Source of the DNA: Candidatus Zhuqueibacterota bacterium
GTDB taxonomy: Bacteria > Zhuqueibacterota > Zhuqueibacteria > Residuimicrobiales > Oceaniaggregativiventaceae
Direction: 5' to 3'
Length of the DNA stretch: 64,000 nt
NCBI GenBank assembly: GCA_014728085.1
Contig: WJMF01000153.1
Coordinates: forward strand, 38,988-102,987
Of this stretch, positions 41,820-50,726 are shown piece by piece. The position numbers and the translations under genes were made by a program. A model generated the notes under the pieces. It did no database searches, was not told the DNA's origin, and worked only from the letters and a program-made list of their open reading frames with translations. How positions within the stretch are numbered: the stretch's first letter is position 1; each line of letters opens with the position of its first letter.

Positions 41820-44753
41820 ATGAATGTAAAGAACAATCGGCTAAACAAAAGATTCATTCTTTCAACCGTCTATCTTTTAATTATGTGGATGACAGCACTC
41901 TACTCCCAATCGCGCTTTTCCTTCACCATAGCAGGAGACTTTCGTCAGCATACCTATCCACAATACACTTCTCGCGACTATTTCGCCGGCGCTTGTGAAG
42001 CGATTGCCGATATCAAAGTAGGGGATTTTATGATTCTAACCGGAGATATTGACCCGCCGAAAAATGCAATCGAAACGGTTAAAACCTTTTTCGGAAAAGA
42101 GCTTCCGGTTTATGCTGTGGTGGGTAATCACGATATTCCAGGTTCCAGCATAGAATCCTATCCCGGCGAAAATATTGAATTCCTGCGTTCCTATAATCAG
42201 GGAGGCAATACACTTCCCAATATCATCCGATCCGGCCCGGGCGGCTGCGAGGAAACAACCTACGCTTTTGATTATAAAAACGCCCATTTCGTTATACTGA
42301 ACGTCTATTACGATGGCCAAAGCGATCATGGTATTAACGGAGATATCAGCGACTCGCTCTATCTCTGGCTGGAAAATGATCTCGCCCAAACCGATAAACA
42401 GCATATCTTTGTTATCGGGCATGAACCTGCTTTTTTTCACCCTGACTATGATAAAGGCTATTTCCCTATAATAGATGACAATACACCTCTATCATCCGGT
42501 AATGACCTGAGCAAATATCCGTATCACCGAAATCGATTTTGGGACCTTCTGGTTCAGTATGAGGTAACAGCATATTTTTGCGGACACTACCACTCTTTTA
42601 GTGCTTACCGGCATAGAGGCGTTTGGCAAATCGCCTGCGGCCATGCCAGAGGTATCGTAGAGCATTTCAGGAGTACCTTTATTAAAATCAACGTTGATCA
42701 GGATTCCGTCGAATATCAGGCTTTTCGCGATAATCATAATGGCTGGCCATATTCATTGGCCTATAGCGGCACTCTTGATTCACGAGTGACCAATTATTCA
42801 ATAAAAGGATATGCATGGAACGACAATGACGGAGATGGCGAACGTGCGGATATCGAGGTGTCAATGCCAGACATTCGTATTCTTTTAACCACATCCGCAG
42901 GAAATACCATTTCGCATGTTATCAGCGATGATAATGGTATGTTCACATTTGATTCGCTCGCTCCGGGCCGGTATCATCTGGCAGTAGATTATTCTACCCT
43001 GGAAGACGATTTCATCTGTTCAACAGCGAATCTTCCGATGCAAATTGAGATTGTAAAAAATGAACTCAATCCAGTCCTGGAATTTGGTTTCAAACGAACC
43101 TGGAATTCCTCCTTTACAGTAGCGTTAACATCGGATATGCGAATGTTTTCGGGGCAGGGTGCTTATGATACCCCGTTATATTTCCGCGGGGTATGCGAGG
43201 CCATCAGAGATCTAAAGAAGACAGCGTTTATGATCACGCCCGGCGATGAAGATCCACCGAGTTTTGTACGATGGACCCTCGATAAATATCTGGGAGAATC
43301 CTATCTGTGGTACCCGGCAGTCGGTAACCATGAATTGCCGGCAGAGACCTTTGAGTTTTATCCTGAAATGAATATGGATTATCTGCGTCAGTACAACCGT
43401 AACGGCAACAGCCTGCCTTATATTGTAAACACAGGCCCTCCCGGATGTGAAGAGACCACATACTCTTTCGATTACAAAAATGCCCATTTTGCTGTTATCA
43501 ACGAATATTATGATGGCAGCAGCGACATGGGAACTGATGGAGATGTCATCGATCCGCTCTATCATTGGCTTAAAGCTGATCTCGGTGCGAGCGATAAACC
43601 ATTCAAATTTGTCATTGGCCATGAACCCGCATTTCCACAGCCGGATGCCGATAATGGGTTGTTGCGACATGTTAATGTTTGTCTGGACAAATATCCGCAA
43701 AACCGGGACCGGTTTTGGAATTTATTGGTGGAAGAAGAGGTTGTCGCTTATTTGACGGCTCATACGCATTGCTATAGTCTCTACAACCACCGCGGTGTTT
43801 GGCAGATGGATTGCGGGCATGCCCGCGGTCTTACTCCAAAAAAAAATGTCAAGAGCACATTTATTTTAATGACGATAAGTGAAAACCAGGTCTCTTATCA
43901 AACCTATCGAGACAATTATGATGGTGGGCCTTATCATCTGACCTATAGCGGTGTGTTGGCATCAACCGAGCCCAGCGGCAATATAGGAAATCTCGTCTGG
44001 CATGATAAAGATGGAAATAATATTCAAAGCGAAGATGAAAAGGGATTACCGGGTATTAAACTTGTACTCCTCAATGCATTCGGGGATACGGTCGCCCAAT
44101 CACGTACCAATCAGAAAGGGTATTATCTGCTCGAAAACATTCCCGCGGACAGCTACTGGCTCTATATTGCCGAGAACTCCCTGAGCGATGATATCGCCAA
44201 TCCCGATGCAGAGCACCTCATGCATCAATTGACCCTGATCGGCAATGAAGATTACCTCGAAGCTGATTTTGGACTAGCGAAAAAAACAGATTTTGTTCAA
44301 AAAATTACCTATACATTTGAGCGTACCGGTTGGAATCTGATCTCCCTTCCGGGTAAAACAGATGATATGCGGGTTATAAGCATATTTCCCAATGCAAATC
44401 CAAAACTGACGCTGACTTTTGAACAAAACGAGTATGTTGCAGCGGACACGCTGGAAACCGGTAAAGCATATTGGCTTTTCATCGAGCGTCCTGCACAGGT
44501 CACCGTCGAACTTGAACCGGCGGAATCGATTCATCGCCAGTTCAATCTGGTGGGTTGGCACTTGCTGGGAAGTCCTATTCATAAATCGAATCTGTCGGAT
44601 AGCATTTTCCCTGCAAATTCGATACATCCGATAATAATGAGTTATGACAATACGATCGGCCAAATCGAGCCGTCAAATGAGCTCGAACCGACAAAAGGCT
44701 ACTGGATTTTGGTTAGAAAAGCTTGTGACCTGGTCATTCAAAACAATAAATAA
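41820..44753 (+). CDS. Secreted protein with two tandem metallophosphoesterase and SdrD-B-like units
   Basis: 977 residues from ATG 41820, chosen because it gives a signal peptide (basic start, then YLLIMWMTALYSQ); the frame extends up to 41715 but that part is not signal-like. Unit 1: calcineurin-like phosphoesterase (about 30-300) with TGDIDPP, VGNHD, IGHEPAF and CGHYH, then a collagen-binding B-like domain (IKGYAWNDNDGDGERADIE). Unit 2 repeats both: TPGDEDPP, VGNHE, IGHEPAF, TAHTH, then IGNLVWHDKDGNN. A C-terminal region has two 'GWNLISLP/GWHLLGSP' repeats typical of FCB surface proteins. Unit 2 departs at metal ligands (GNHE for GNHD, AHTH for GHxH) and may be inactive. Substrate unknown. 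Confidence 0.85.
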   Translation: MNVKNNRLNKRFILSTVYLLIMWMTALYSQSRFSFTIAGDFRQHTYPQYTSRDYFAGACEAIADIKVGDFMILTGDIDPPKNAIETVKTFFGKELPVYAVVGNHDIPGSSIESYPGENIEFLRSYNQGGNTLPNIIRSGPGGCEETTYAFDYKNAHFVILNVYYDGQSDHGINGDISDSLYLWLENDLAQTDKQHIFVIGHEPAFFHPDYDKGYFPIIDDNTPLSSGNDLSKYPYHRNRFWDLLVQYEVTAYFCGHYHSFSAYRHRGVWQIACGHARGIVEHFRSTFIKINVDQDSVEYQAFRDNHNGWPYSLAYSGTLDSRVTNYSIKGYAWNDNDGDGERADIEVSMPDIRILLTTSAGNTISHVISDDNGMFTFDSLAPGRYHLAVDYSTLEDDFICSTANLPMQIEIVKNELNPVLEFGFKRTWNSSFTVALTSDMRMFSGQGAYDTPLYFRGVCEAIRDLKKTAFMITPGDEDPPSFVRWTLDKYLGESYLWYPAVGNHELPAETFEFYPEMNMDYLRQYNRNGNSLPYIVNTGPPGCEETTYSFDYKNAHFAVINEYYDGSSDMGTDGDVIDPLYHWLKADLGASDKPFKFVIGHEPAFPQPDADNGLLRHVNVCLDKYPQNRDRFWNLLVEEEVVAYLTAHTHCYSLYNHRGVWQMDCGHARGLTPKKNVKSTFILMTISENQVSYQTYRDNYDGGPYHLTYSGVLASTEPSGNIGNLVWHDKDGNNIQSEDEKGLPGIKLVLLNAFGDTVAQSRTNQKGYYLLENIPADSYWLYIAENSLSDDIANPDAEHLMHQLTLIGNEDYLEADFGLAKKTDFVQKITYTFERTGWNLISLPGKTDDMRVISIFPNANPKLTLTFEQNEYVAADTLETGKAYWLFIERPAQVTVELEPAESIHRQFNLVGWHLLGSPIHKSNLSDSIFPANSIHPIIMSYDNTIGQIEPSNELEPTKGYWILVRKACDLVIQNNK

Positions 44754-45349
44754 AGCGTATTCTCCATCTCTTCGTGAAGTTTCGCACAACAATCCTCAAC
44801 TGTGATCAAATACCCTTCCTGTCGCAGGCTGGTTAAAAACTGTAAATGATTCCTTCCCTGGCGATAATCGGGCTCGCGCCCCGGATGCATTAAATAGCGG
44901 TCTATTTTGCCAAAATCAGGATCCACCAGCAAGGAACCCTGATAAAGGAAATGCTTTCTGCTTTTAAACATAGAACAGCCGAGGATTTTCTTGTTGCCAA
45001 TGGCCAGGTCGCTTATACCCTCTTGTACCACGCCATGGATCAACATACGGGAAAGTAGATGTATGATATATTGATTAATTTGTTTAAAAAAATAATAGGG
45101 TGAATCGCTCTTTTCAGAATGGAAAGCGATGGTTATGCACAAAACACCGGGCATCAAAACCACAGCTCCCCCTCCTCCCCTTCGCTTCAGCACAGGTATC
45201 TGTTCGGCACGACACTGAAGGATATCGACCTCTTGTTCTGCCTTTTGTGAACGTCCCAATACGACAACTGTTGATTCCGGCTGCCATAGCTCATAACGCA
45301 GGCGATCTGTCTCGTTAATCTCTTTGATCAATTCATCTCGTACATTCAT
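44738..45349 (-). CDS. Lipoate-protein ligase A family protein
   Basis: 203 residues. BPL/LplA/LipB fold: VVLGRSQKAEQEV, RRGGGGAVVLMPG (the substrate-binding loop), and GNKKILGCSMFKSRKHFLYQGSLLV with the conserved lysine. The family attaches lipoate or octanoate to carrier proteins. It is shorter than full LplA (about 340) because the C-terminal accessory domain is missing, so it may be a transferase or need a partner. It is convergent with the phosphoesterase gene, overlapping its end by 16 bases. No lipoylated enzyme is encoded nearby. Confidence 0.82.
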   Translation of the reverse strand: MNVRDELIKEINETDRLRYELWQPESTVVVLGRSQKAEQEVDILQCRAEQIPVLKRRGGGGAVVLMPGVLCITIAFHSEKSDSPYYFFKQINQYIIHLLSRMLIHGVVQEGISDLAIGNKKILGCSMFKSRKHFLYQGSLLVDPDFGKIDRYLMHPGREPDYRQGRNHLQFLTSLRQEGYLITVEDCCAKLHEEMENTLYLLF

Positions 45350-45504
45350 CTAAACATTCCAATAGCGAAATTTCGAGGCGGAATATTAATATATACTAAA
45401 TACGATTCGGTTTATCAATACCTATTATGAATTTTTATTTACGCCTCGCCATAATGAACGGGATTATTGCTATCGATCGAGTAACAACGTTACAAAGGTT
45501 TAGC

Positions 45505-45533
45505 TTGCCTTATGTCAAAAGATTTGTTATAAT
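45505..45533 (+). promoter_or_regulatory. Promoter of the mevalonate operon
   Basis: TTGCCT (45505-45510), 17 bases, and a perfect TATAAT (45528-45533). Initiation would fall near 45540, only about 16 bases before the ATG at 45556. This excludes the longer in-frame start at 45427 and implies a very short leader without a clear ribosome-binding site. Confidence 0.65.
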
Positions 45534-45555
45534 AGGATATCAAAACACAAACAAA

Positions 45556-46602
45556 ATGATGAAACCATCCCTCGACAAAGACAATCACCTTACCGTACCA
45601 TTAGAATGGATCGGTCCAATAGCGATCACCGGTCCGGTGGTGAACGAAGAAATATCTGTTCCATTGGCAACCTTCGAGACGCCGCTCTGGCCATCGGTAA
45701 ACCGGGGGGCAAGAGTGACGGTTCGGTCCGGCGGTATTCATGCCATTGTTGCCGACGATCGAATGACCCGGTCGATTCTATTACAGACATCCTCTGTTGC
45801 AGAGACAGCTGAAACGAAATCATGGTTGGAATCCAAACGACGCGAACTCGATGAGATTGTAAAAAAAACCAGTCGGTTTGCCCGCCTGCTGGATTTGCAT
45901 TTTAACCAGACGGCCAACTTGCTCTTCATTCGCTTTGAATTTTCAACCGGTGATGCTTCAGGGCACAATATGGCCACCAAAGCCGCTGATAAAATATTCA
46001 GCTGGATCCTGCAAAATAAACCTCAGGCTAAATATGTTTCCATCTCCGGCAACTATTGCACGGACAAAAAAAACAGCTCGGTCAATGCCATTTTAGGTAG
46101 AGGCAAAAAGGTGATAGCGGAAATCCTGATTTCGGAAAAAATATGCAAGCGCTACCTGAAAACGGACCCTTCCAGAGTTGTAGACCTCAACATCAAAAAA
46201 AATCTCATCGGCAGCATTATATCCGGTGCCGTACAAAGCGCAAATGCGCATTATGCCAACATGCTGCTCGCCTTTTATCTCGCAACCGGACAGGATGCCG
46301 CCAATATCGTGGAAGCTTCACAGGGCATAACGCATGCAGAAAAAATTGGAAATGATTTGTATTTTACCGTATCCTTGTCAAATATCATCGTGGGAACGGT
46401 TGGAAGTGGTAAAAATCTTGATATCGTAAAAAAAAATCTGCATAGGCTGGGTTGCCTGGAATCCAGAGATGAAGGTGAAAATGCCAAACGACTGGCCGTT
46501 TTAGCCGCTTGCACGGTTTTATGCGGCGAACTCTCCCTGCTATCAGCTCAAACCAATCCGGGCGAGCTTATGAATGCACATGAACGGTTGGAAAGAGGAT
46601 GA
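45556..46602 (+). CDS. mvaA: Hydroxymethylglutaryl-CoA reductase
   Basis: 348 residues from ATG 45556. Reduces HMG-CoA to mevalonate. Motifs: EWIGPIAITGP, VPLATFETPLWPSVNRG (catalytic Glu), DASGHNM, GNYCTDKKNSSVN (catalytic Lys), SANAHYANM, ATGQDAANIVEAS (catalytic Asp), VGTVGSG and a C-terminal LMNAHERLERG with the catalytic His. The N-terminal helical region before ENxIG, usually 50-70 residues, is almost absent, and the ENxIG motif is degenerate (EWIG). A frame extension upstream to 45427 exists but starts before the promoter. The gene's end overlaps the next start (ATGA). First of six mevalonate genes. Confidence 0.88.
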   Translation: MMKPSLDKDNHLTVPLEWIGPIAITGPVVNEEISVPLATFETPLWPSVNRGARVTVRSGGIHAIVADDRMTRSILLQTSSVAETAETKSWLESKRRELDEIVKKTSRFARLLDLHFNQTANLLFIRFEFSTGDASGHNMATKAADKIFSWILQNKPQAKYVSISGNYCTDKKNSSVNAILGRGKKVIAEILISEKICKRYLKTDPSRVVDLNIKKNLIGSIISGAVQSANAHYANMLLAFYLATGQDAANIVEASQGITHAEKIGNDLYFTVSLSNIIVGTVGSGKNLDIVKKNLHRLGCLESRDEGENAKRLAVLAACTVLCGELSLLSAQTNPGELMNAHERLERG

Positions 46603-47630
46603 GCAAACAAATAAACAAGCGAAAAATTGAACATATCGAAATCATCAATTCTGACGAGCTGGTTGAAAGAAACCGGCGTTATTTTGATACCATACATCTT
46701 GTGCACCGCGCTTTACCCGAGATAAACAGAGATGATATTGATCCGTCAATCACATTTATGGATAAAAAGTTATCTTTCCCTCTGCTCATATCATCGATGA
46801 CAGGGGGAGATCATGACTTGTTGAAAAAAATCAATCGTAACCTGGCAATCGCCGCTGAAACCACAGGCGTGGCCATGGGAGTGGGGTCGCAACGTATCAT
46901 GTTTACACAGCCGAAAGCGTCGCATAGCTTTGCGATCAGAAAACACGCCCCCACCACGCTGCTGTGTGCCAACCTGGGTGCTGTTCAATTCAACTATGGC
47001 TTTACCCTTGAACATTGTCAAAAGGCTATTGATGTACTCGACGCCGATGCGCTTTATCTTCATCTCAATCCGCTACAGGAAGCCGTACAGCCGGAAGGCG
47101 ATACGAATTTTTCCGGATTGAGCAAAAAAATCAGTTGCATCGGAAAACAACTTGTCGTTCCCCTTATCCTCAAAGAAGTCGGAAGCGGTGTATCATTACC
47201 AGATGTTCAAACCATTATTGACCACGGCATACAATTTATCGATGTAGCGGGTACCGGCGGAACCTCCTGGAGTAGAATCGAACACCATCGTTCTCAACGT
47301 CTAAAAAAAGATAATTTAGGTATCGTCTTTCAAGACTGGGGCATTCCAACTCCGGTTGCTCTCCGGCAACTCGAACCGTTTTTACCCCGTATTACCCTGA
47401 TCGCGTCCGGAGGAATCCGCAATGGCATCGATATGATAAAGGCGGTTATTCTCGGCGCCTCTCTATGCGGAATGGCATCTCCTTTTCTAAAACCAGCTAT
47501 GGACTCTTCGCAAGCCATAATACAGGTCATTGAAGCGCTAAAAAAAGAATTCATTACGGCTATGTTTTTATTGGGAATAGACAAAGTCGAAAAATTAAAA
47601 CAGAATGAAGAACTGCTACTGAATTTATAG
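46599..47630 (+). CDS. fni: Type 2 isopentenyl-diphosphate delta-isomerase (FMN)
   Basis: 343 residues. Interconverts IPP and DMAPP using reduced FMN. Motifs: RKIEHIEI at the N-terminus, FPLLISSMTGGDHD, GVGSQRIMF, ANLGAVQFNYGF, HLNPLQEAVQPEGDTNFSG, KEVGSGVS, DVAGTGGTSWSRIE and IASGGIRNGIDMIKA, in family order and length. ATGA overlap with the HMG-CoA reductase gene implies coupled translation. Type 2 isomerase is the usual partner of bacterial mevalonate operons. Confidence 0.95.
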   Translation: MSKQINKRKIEHIEIINSDELVERNRRYFDTIHLVHRALPEINRDDIDPSITFMDKKLSFPLLISSMTGGDHDLLKKINRNLAIAAETTGVAMGVGSQRIMFTQPKASHSFAIRKHAPTTLLCANLGAVQFNYGFTLEHCQKAIDVLDADALYLHLNPLQEAVQPEGDTNFSGLSKKISCIGKQLVVPLILKEVGSGVSLPDVQTIIDHGIQFIDVAGTGGTSWSRIEHHRSQRLKKDNLGIVFQDWGIPTPVALRQLEPFLPRITLIASGGIRNGIDMIKAVILGASLCGMASPFLKPAMDSSQAIIQVIEALKKEFITAMFLLGIDKVEKLKQNEELLLNL

Positions 47631-47648
47631 GCAAAAAGTGGGGTAATT

Positions 47649-48809
47649 ATGCAAATCGGTATTGAATCGCTTTCCTTTTACATTCCACACCTATTTATTG
47701 ATTTAAAAGCCATTGCAGAAAAAAAGAACGCCCCGGCAAAAGTATTTTACCGCGGTATTGGTCAGGAAAAGATGGCTGTTGCCCCTCCGGATGAAGATAT
47801 TATCAGCATGGGAGCCAATGCCGCATGGCAGGCATGCCAAACGGTTGATACGGCCAAAATAGACACTCTGTTTTTTGCAACCGAATCAGGCGTTGATCAG
47901 TCCAAAGCTGCCGGTGTTTATGTTCACAGATTGCTACAACTTTCACCCAACTGCCGAACGGTTGAATTAAAGCAGGCATGTTACAGCGGCACCGCGGCGC
48001 TTCAAATGGCCACAGGCTGGATTCGGCAGCATCCCGACTCTAAAGTATTGATCGTCATGTCGGATATTGCCCGCTATGGTCTCTCCTCAGCCGGTGAACC
48101 AACACAGGGTGCCGGTTCTGTGGCAATGGTCATCTCTGCTGAAGCAAAAATCCTCTACCTGGAACCCTTTTTTGGATTGTATTGTGAAGATGTGATGGAT
48201 TTCTGGCGGCCAAACTATCTCGACTATGCGCTGGTCGATGGCAAATACTCGATCAGCGTCTATATTAAAGCACTGCAAAGCTGCTGGAACCAATACAAAC
48301 AACAATCCGGCTATTCTTTTTCGGATTTCGCTCGTTTTTGTTACCACCTCCCCTTTAGCAAAATGGCGGAAAAGGCACATCACGAATTGGCAAAGCTCGA
48401 AAATCTCGCTTTGCCGGTCGCAGAACTGGACAAAAAAATTGAAAAAGGATTGCTTTACAACCGTATTATCGGTAACATATATACAGCCTCTCTTTATATG
48501 GGCCTGATTTCCATGTTGGAAAACAGTGATGAAGAGTTGAGTGATAAACGCCTGGCGTTTTTCAGTTATGGTTCCGGATGTGTTGCTGAATTCTTTTCCG
48601 GGATGGTGATGAAAAATTTCCAGTCCAATTTACCCATAGCCCGACACCGCGATCTGCTAAAAAACAGAATAGAACTGAACTATCAACAATACGCCGAATA
48701 TTATAATTTTTCTTTGCCCGTTGATGGCAGCACCCTGTCGCTCGATCGGATCAGCAGGGGAAAATTCAGACTCAAAGGTATACGGAATCATATGAGACTT
48801 TACGAATGA
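47649..48809 (+). CDS. mvaS: Hydroxymethylglutaryl-CoA synthase
   Basis: 386 residues. Condenses acetyl-CoA with acetoacetyl-CoA. The catalytic triad is visible: Glu in FFATESGVDQSKAAG, Cys in ELKQACYSGTAALQMA, and His in FCYHLPFSKMAEKAHHEL. YGLSSAGEPTQGAGSVAMVI and YFSYGSG-like FFSYGSGCVAEFF complete the thiolase-fold signature. Length is normal for bacterial MvaS. GGGGT precedes ATG 47649; it overlaps the next gene by 4 bases. Confidence 0.95.
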   Translation: MQIGIESLSFYIPHLFIDLKAIAEKKNAPAKVFYRGIGQEKMAVAPPDEDIISMGANAAWQACQTVDTAKIDTLFFATESGVDQSKAAGVYVHRLLQLSPNCRTVELKQACYSGTAALQMATGWIRQHPDSKVLIVMSDIARYGLSSAGEPTQGAGSVAMVISAEAKILYLEPFFGLYCEDVMDFWRPNYLDYALVDGKYSISVYIKALQSCWNQYKQQSGYSFSDFARFCYHLPFSKMAEKAHHELAKLENLALPVAELDKKIEKGLLYNRIIGNIYTASLYMGLISMLENSDEELSDKRLAFFSYGSGCVAEFFSGMVMKNFQSNLPIARHRDLLKNRIELNYQQYAEYYNFSLPVDGSTLSLDRISRGKFRLKGIRNHMRLYE

Positions 48810-49813
48810 TAAAAGCAATAGCCCCCGGAAAAATTATCCTCAGCGGTGAACACGCCGTTGTTTATGGTCAACCTGCTATTGTTCAGGCAGTGAGCCTCTA
48901 TAGTACCTCGCAGTTGATCGCCAATAATCAGAAAGGGTTTACCTTTGCGTTGCCGGATCTGAATCATCTGGCCACCCTGTCGATAACCGAGGTATTGCAC
49001 ATCAAGGAAAAATTGCACGAACGGTTTCAACGCTTTCGAATGAATAAACTCGCCATTGAAAAAGTTATTACAAACCCGGTACAACCCTTCGCCTATATTC
49101 TGGCAACCCACATTGCAAAAAGTGAAATCCAAAAAACGCATTACACCGCACTTACCACCTGTTCCGAAATTCCTGTGGGATGCGGACTGGGTTCATCTGC
49201 AGCCACGGTGGCCAGCTCAACGATGGCATTGTGTGCTTATTACCGCCTTAAAATTACGACAACAGAGCTCTTTAACCTGACGTTTGAAATCGAAAAATTC
49301 CATCACGGTTCACCCAGCGGTGTAGACCCTTATATTACCGTTCACGGCGGAACTGTAGAATTCCACAATAAAGGCGCAAAGCCCTTGCCTTCGCCGCCCT
49401 TGCCTCTTTTTCTTGTAAATACGGGCAAACCCCGATCCGGAACCGGCCAATGTGTCGCCCGGGTCAAAAAACGCTTTGGAAAGAGTAATATTTGGTCCGA
49501 GTTTGCAGATGTTAGTGGTAATATGGTTAAGGCAATTAAAACGAAAAATGAAAAGGCCTTTTGCACATCCATCAAAAACAATCATCGACTTTTGTCGAAG
49601 ATTGGAGTCGTGCCAGCCATTATCGAAAATTTTATCTCCGATATCGAAGCACTTGGAGGGACGGCCAAAATAACGGGTGCAGGCGCCATCAAAGGCGAGG
49701 CCGGGGGTATAGTATTGATCTGTATTGACGATCCGCCTTGTGATTTATTTAAAAAATATAATTTCGAATTGCTAACCGCTCATGAGGATTCAAGGGGTGT
49801 CAGAACGATATAA
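48806..49813 (+). CDS. mvk: Mevalonate kinase (GHMP family)
   Basis: 335 residues. Phosphorylates mevalonate with ATP. GHMP motifs: APGKIILSGEHAVVYGQPAI, VGCGLGSSAATVASS (ATP loop), GSPSGVDPYITVHGG (with the catalytic Asp) and TGAGAIKGEAGGIVLI. These match mevalonate kinase better than other GHMP enzymes. The start overlaps the mvaS stop (ATGA) and its end overlaps the next kinase by 32 bases, a tightly packed operon. Confidence 0.9.
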   Translation: MIKAIAPGKIILSGEHAVVYGQPAIVQAVSLYSTSQLIANNQKGFTFALPDLNHLATLSITEVLHIKEKLHERFQRFRMNKLAIEKVITNPVQPFAYILATHIAKSEIQKTHYTALTTCSEIPVGCGLGSSAATVASSTMALCAYYRLKITTTELFNLTFEIEKFHHGSPSGVDPYITVHGGTVEFHNKGAKPLPSPPLPLFLVNTGKPRSGTGQCVARVKKRFGKSNIWSEFADVSGNMVKAIKTKNEKAFCTSIKNNHRLLSKIGVVPAIIENFISDIEALGGTAKITGAGAIKGEAGGIVLICIDDPPCDLFKKYNFELLTAHEDSRGVRTI

Positions 49814-50726
49814 GACCAAAGTACCAGGCAAGTTGATGCTGTTTGGAGAACACGCAGTTCTACGGCAAAAAATGGCACTGGTTTGCTCGGTCAATAAATA
49901 TATGCAGATCACCCTGACGCCGCGTACGGATTCGATAGTCGATATCAGCTCCCAGCTTGGAAGTTTGCAAGCTGATTTGCATTCTCTGAAAACAGAGAAT
50001 GCTTTTCGTTTTGTGCTGCAAACAATACAGCACTACCGCCCCGCCATCGATAGCGGATTTAATCTGTCGATTCAATCTGAATTCCCGGAAAATCTGGGAC
50101 TGGGGTCTTCAGCCGCCGTGACCGCTGCAACGGCTGCAGCAATTTGTAGCTGGAAAGGCTTGAAAAAAAATAAGAAAGAGCTCTTTTGCGATTGCCTGGG
50201 GATTATTCAAACCGTACAGGGCAAAGGATCAGGGGCGGACCTTGCAGCCAGCATATATGGCGGTATTGTCGCCTATCAAATGAACCCATTGCACATAACA
50301 CCGCTACAGAAAAGGTACCCCCTCACAGCAATATATGCAGGCTATAAAACGTCCACTGTAAAAGTAATACAGCAGGTCGATCGGTTTGAAAAAAAATTTC
50401 CCAAATTAAGCAAGCGCATATTTGAGGACATGAATATCTGCACAATGCTGGCTACCGACGCTATTGAAAAGGAAGAATGGGAAAAGGTTGGCAAGCTGAT
50501 GAATATTCATCAGGGATTCCTGGATGCCATCGGTGTGAATGATGAAACACTCAGCCACATCATTTACGCCATACGCCGAAGCGAAGGAATACTCGGTGCC
50601 AAAATATCCGGTTCCGGTCTGGGCGATTGTGTCATCGCATTGGGGCGCCCGGGAAAAAGCACCCTCCCCTTTCAAACTATTTCACTCAAAACAAGCAGTC
50701 AAGGGCTCGTCGTTGAAAAAATCTGA
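49782..50726 (+). CDS. Second GHMP kinase, probable phosphomevalonate kinase
   Basis: 314 residues. GHMP motifs: VPGKLMLFGEHAVL, ENLGLGSSAAVTAATAAA, GKGSGADLAASIYGGIVAY and KISGSGLGDCVIAL. The first motif resembles mevalonate kinase, while GSGADLAASIYGG is closer to phosphomevalonate kinase. Since the preceding gene already supplies mevalonate kinase and the next supplies the decarboxylase, the pathway step left is phosphomevalonate kinase; that assignment rests on context. ATG 49782 lies inside the mvk end; a GTG at 49797 is an alternative. Confidence 0.8.
   Translation: MRIQGVSERYKTKVPGKLMLFGEHAVLRQKMALVCSVNKYMQITLTPRTDSIVDISSQLGSLQADLHSLKTENAFRFVLQTIQHYRPAIDSGFNLSIQSEFPENLGLGSSAAVTAATAAAICSWKGLKKNKKELFCDCLGIIQTVQGKGSGADLAASIYGGIVAYQMNPLHITPLQKRYPLTAIYAGYKTSTVKVIQQVDRFEKKFPKLSKRIFEDMNICTMLATDAIEKEEWEKVGKLMNIHQGFLDAIGVNDETLSHIIYAIRRSEGILGAKISGSGLGDCVIALGRPGKSTLPFQTISLKTSSQGLVVEKI

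Noticed and set aside
45427..45555. Longer N-terminus for HMG-CoA reductase
   Set aside because: The start at 45427 lies upstream of the promoter at 45505-45533 and the extra residues do not resemble the family's N-terminal region.
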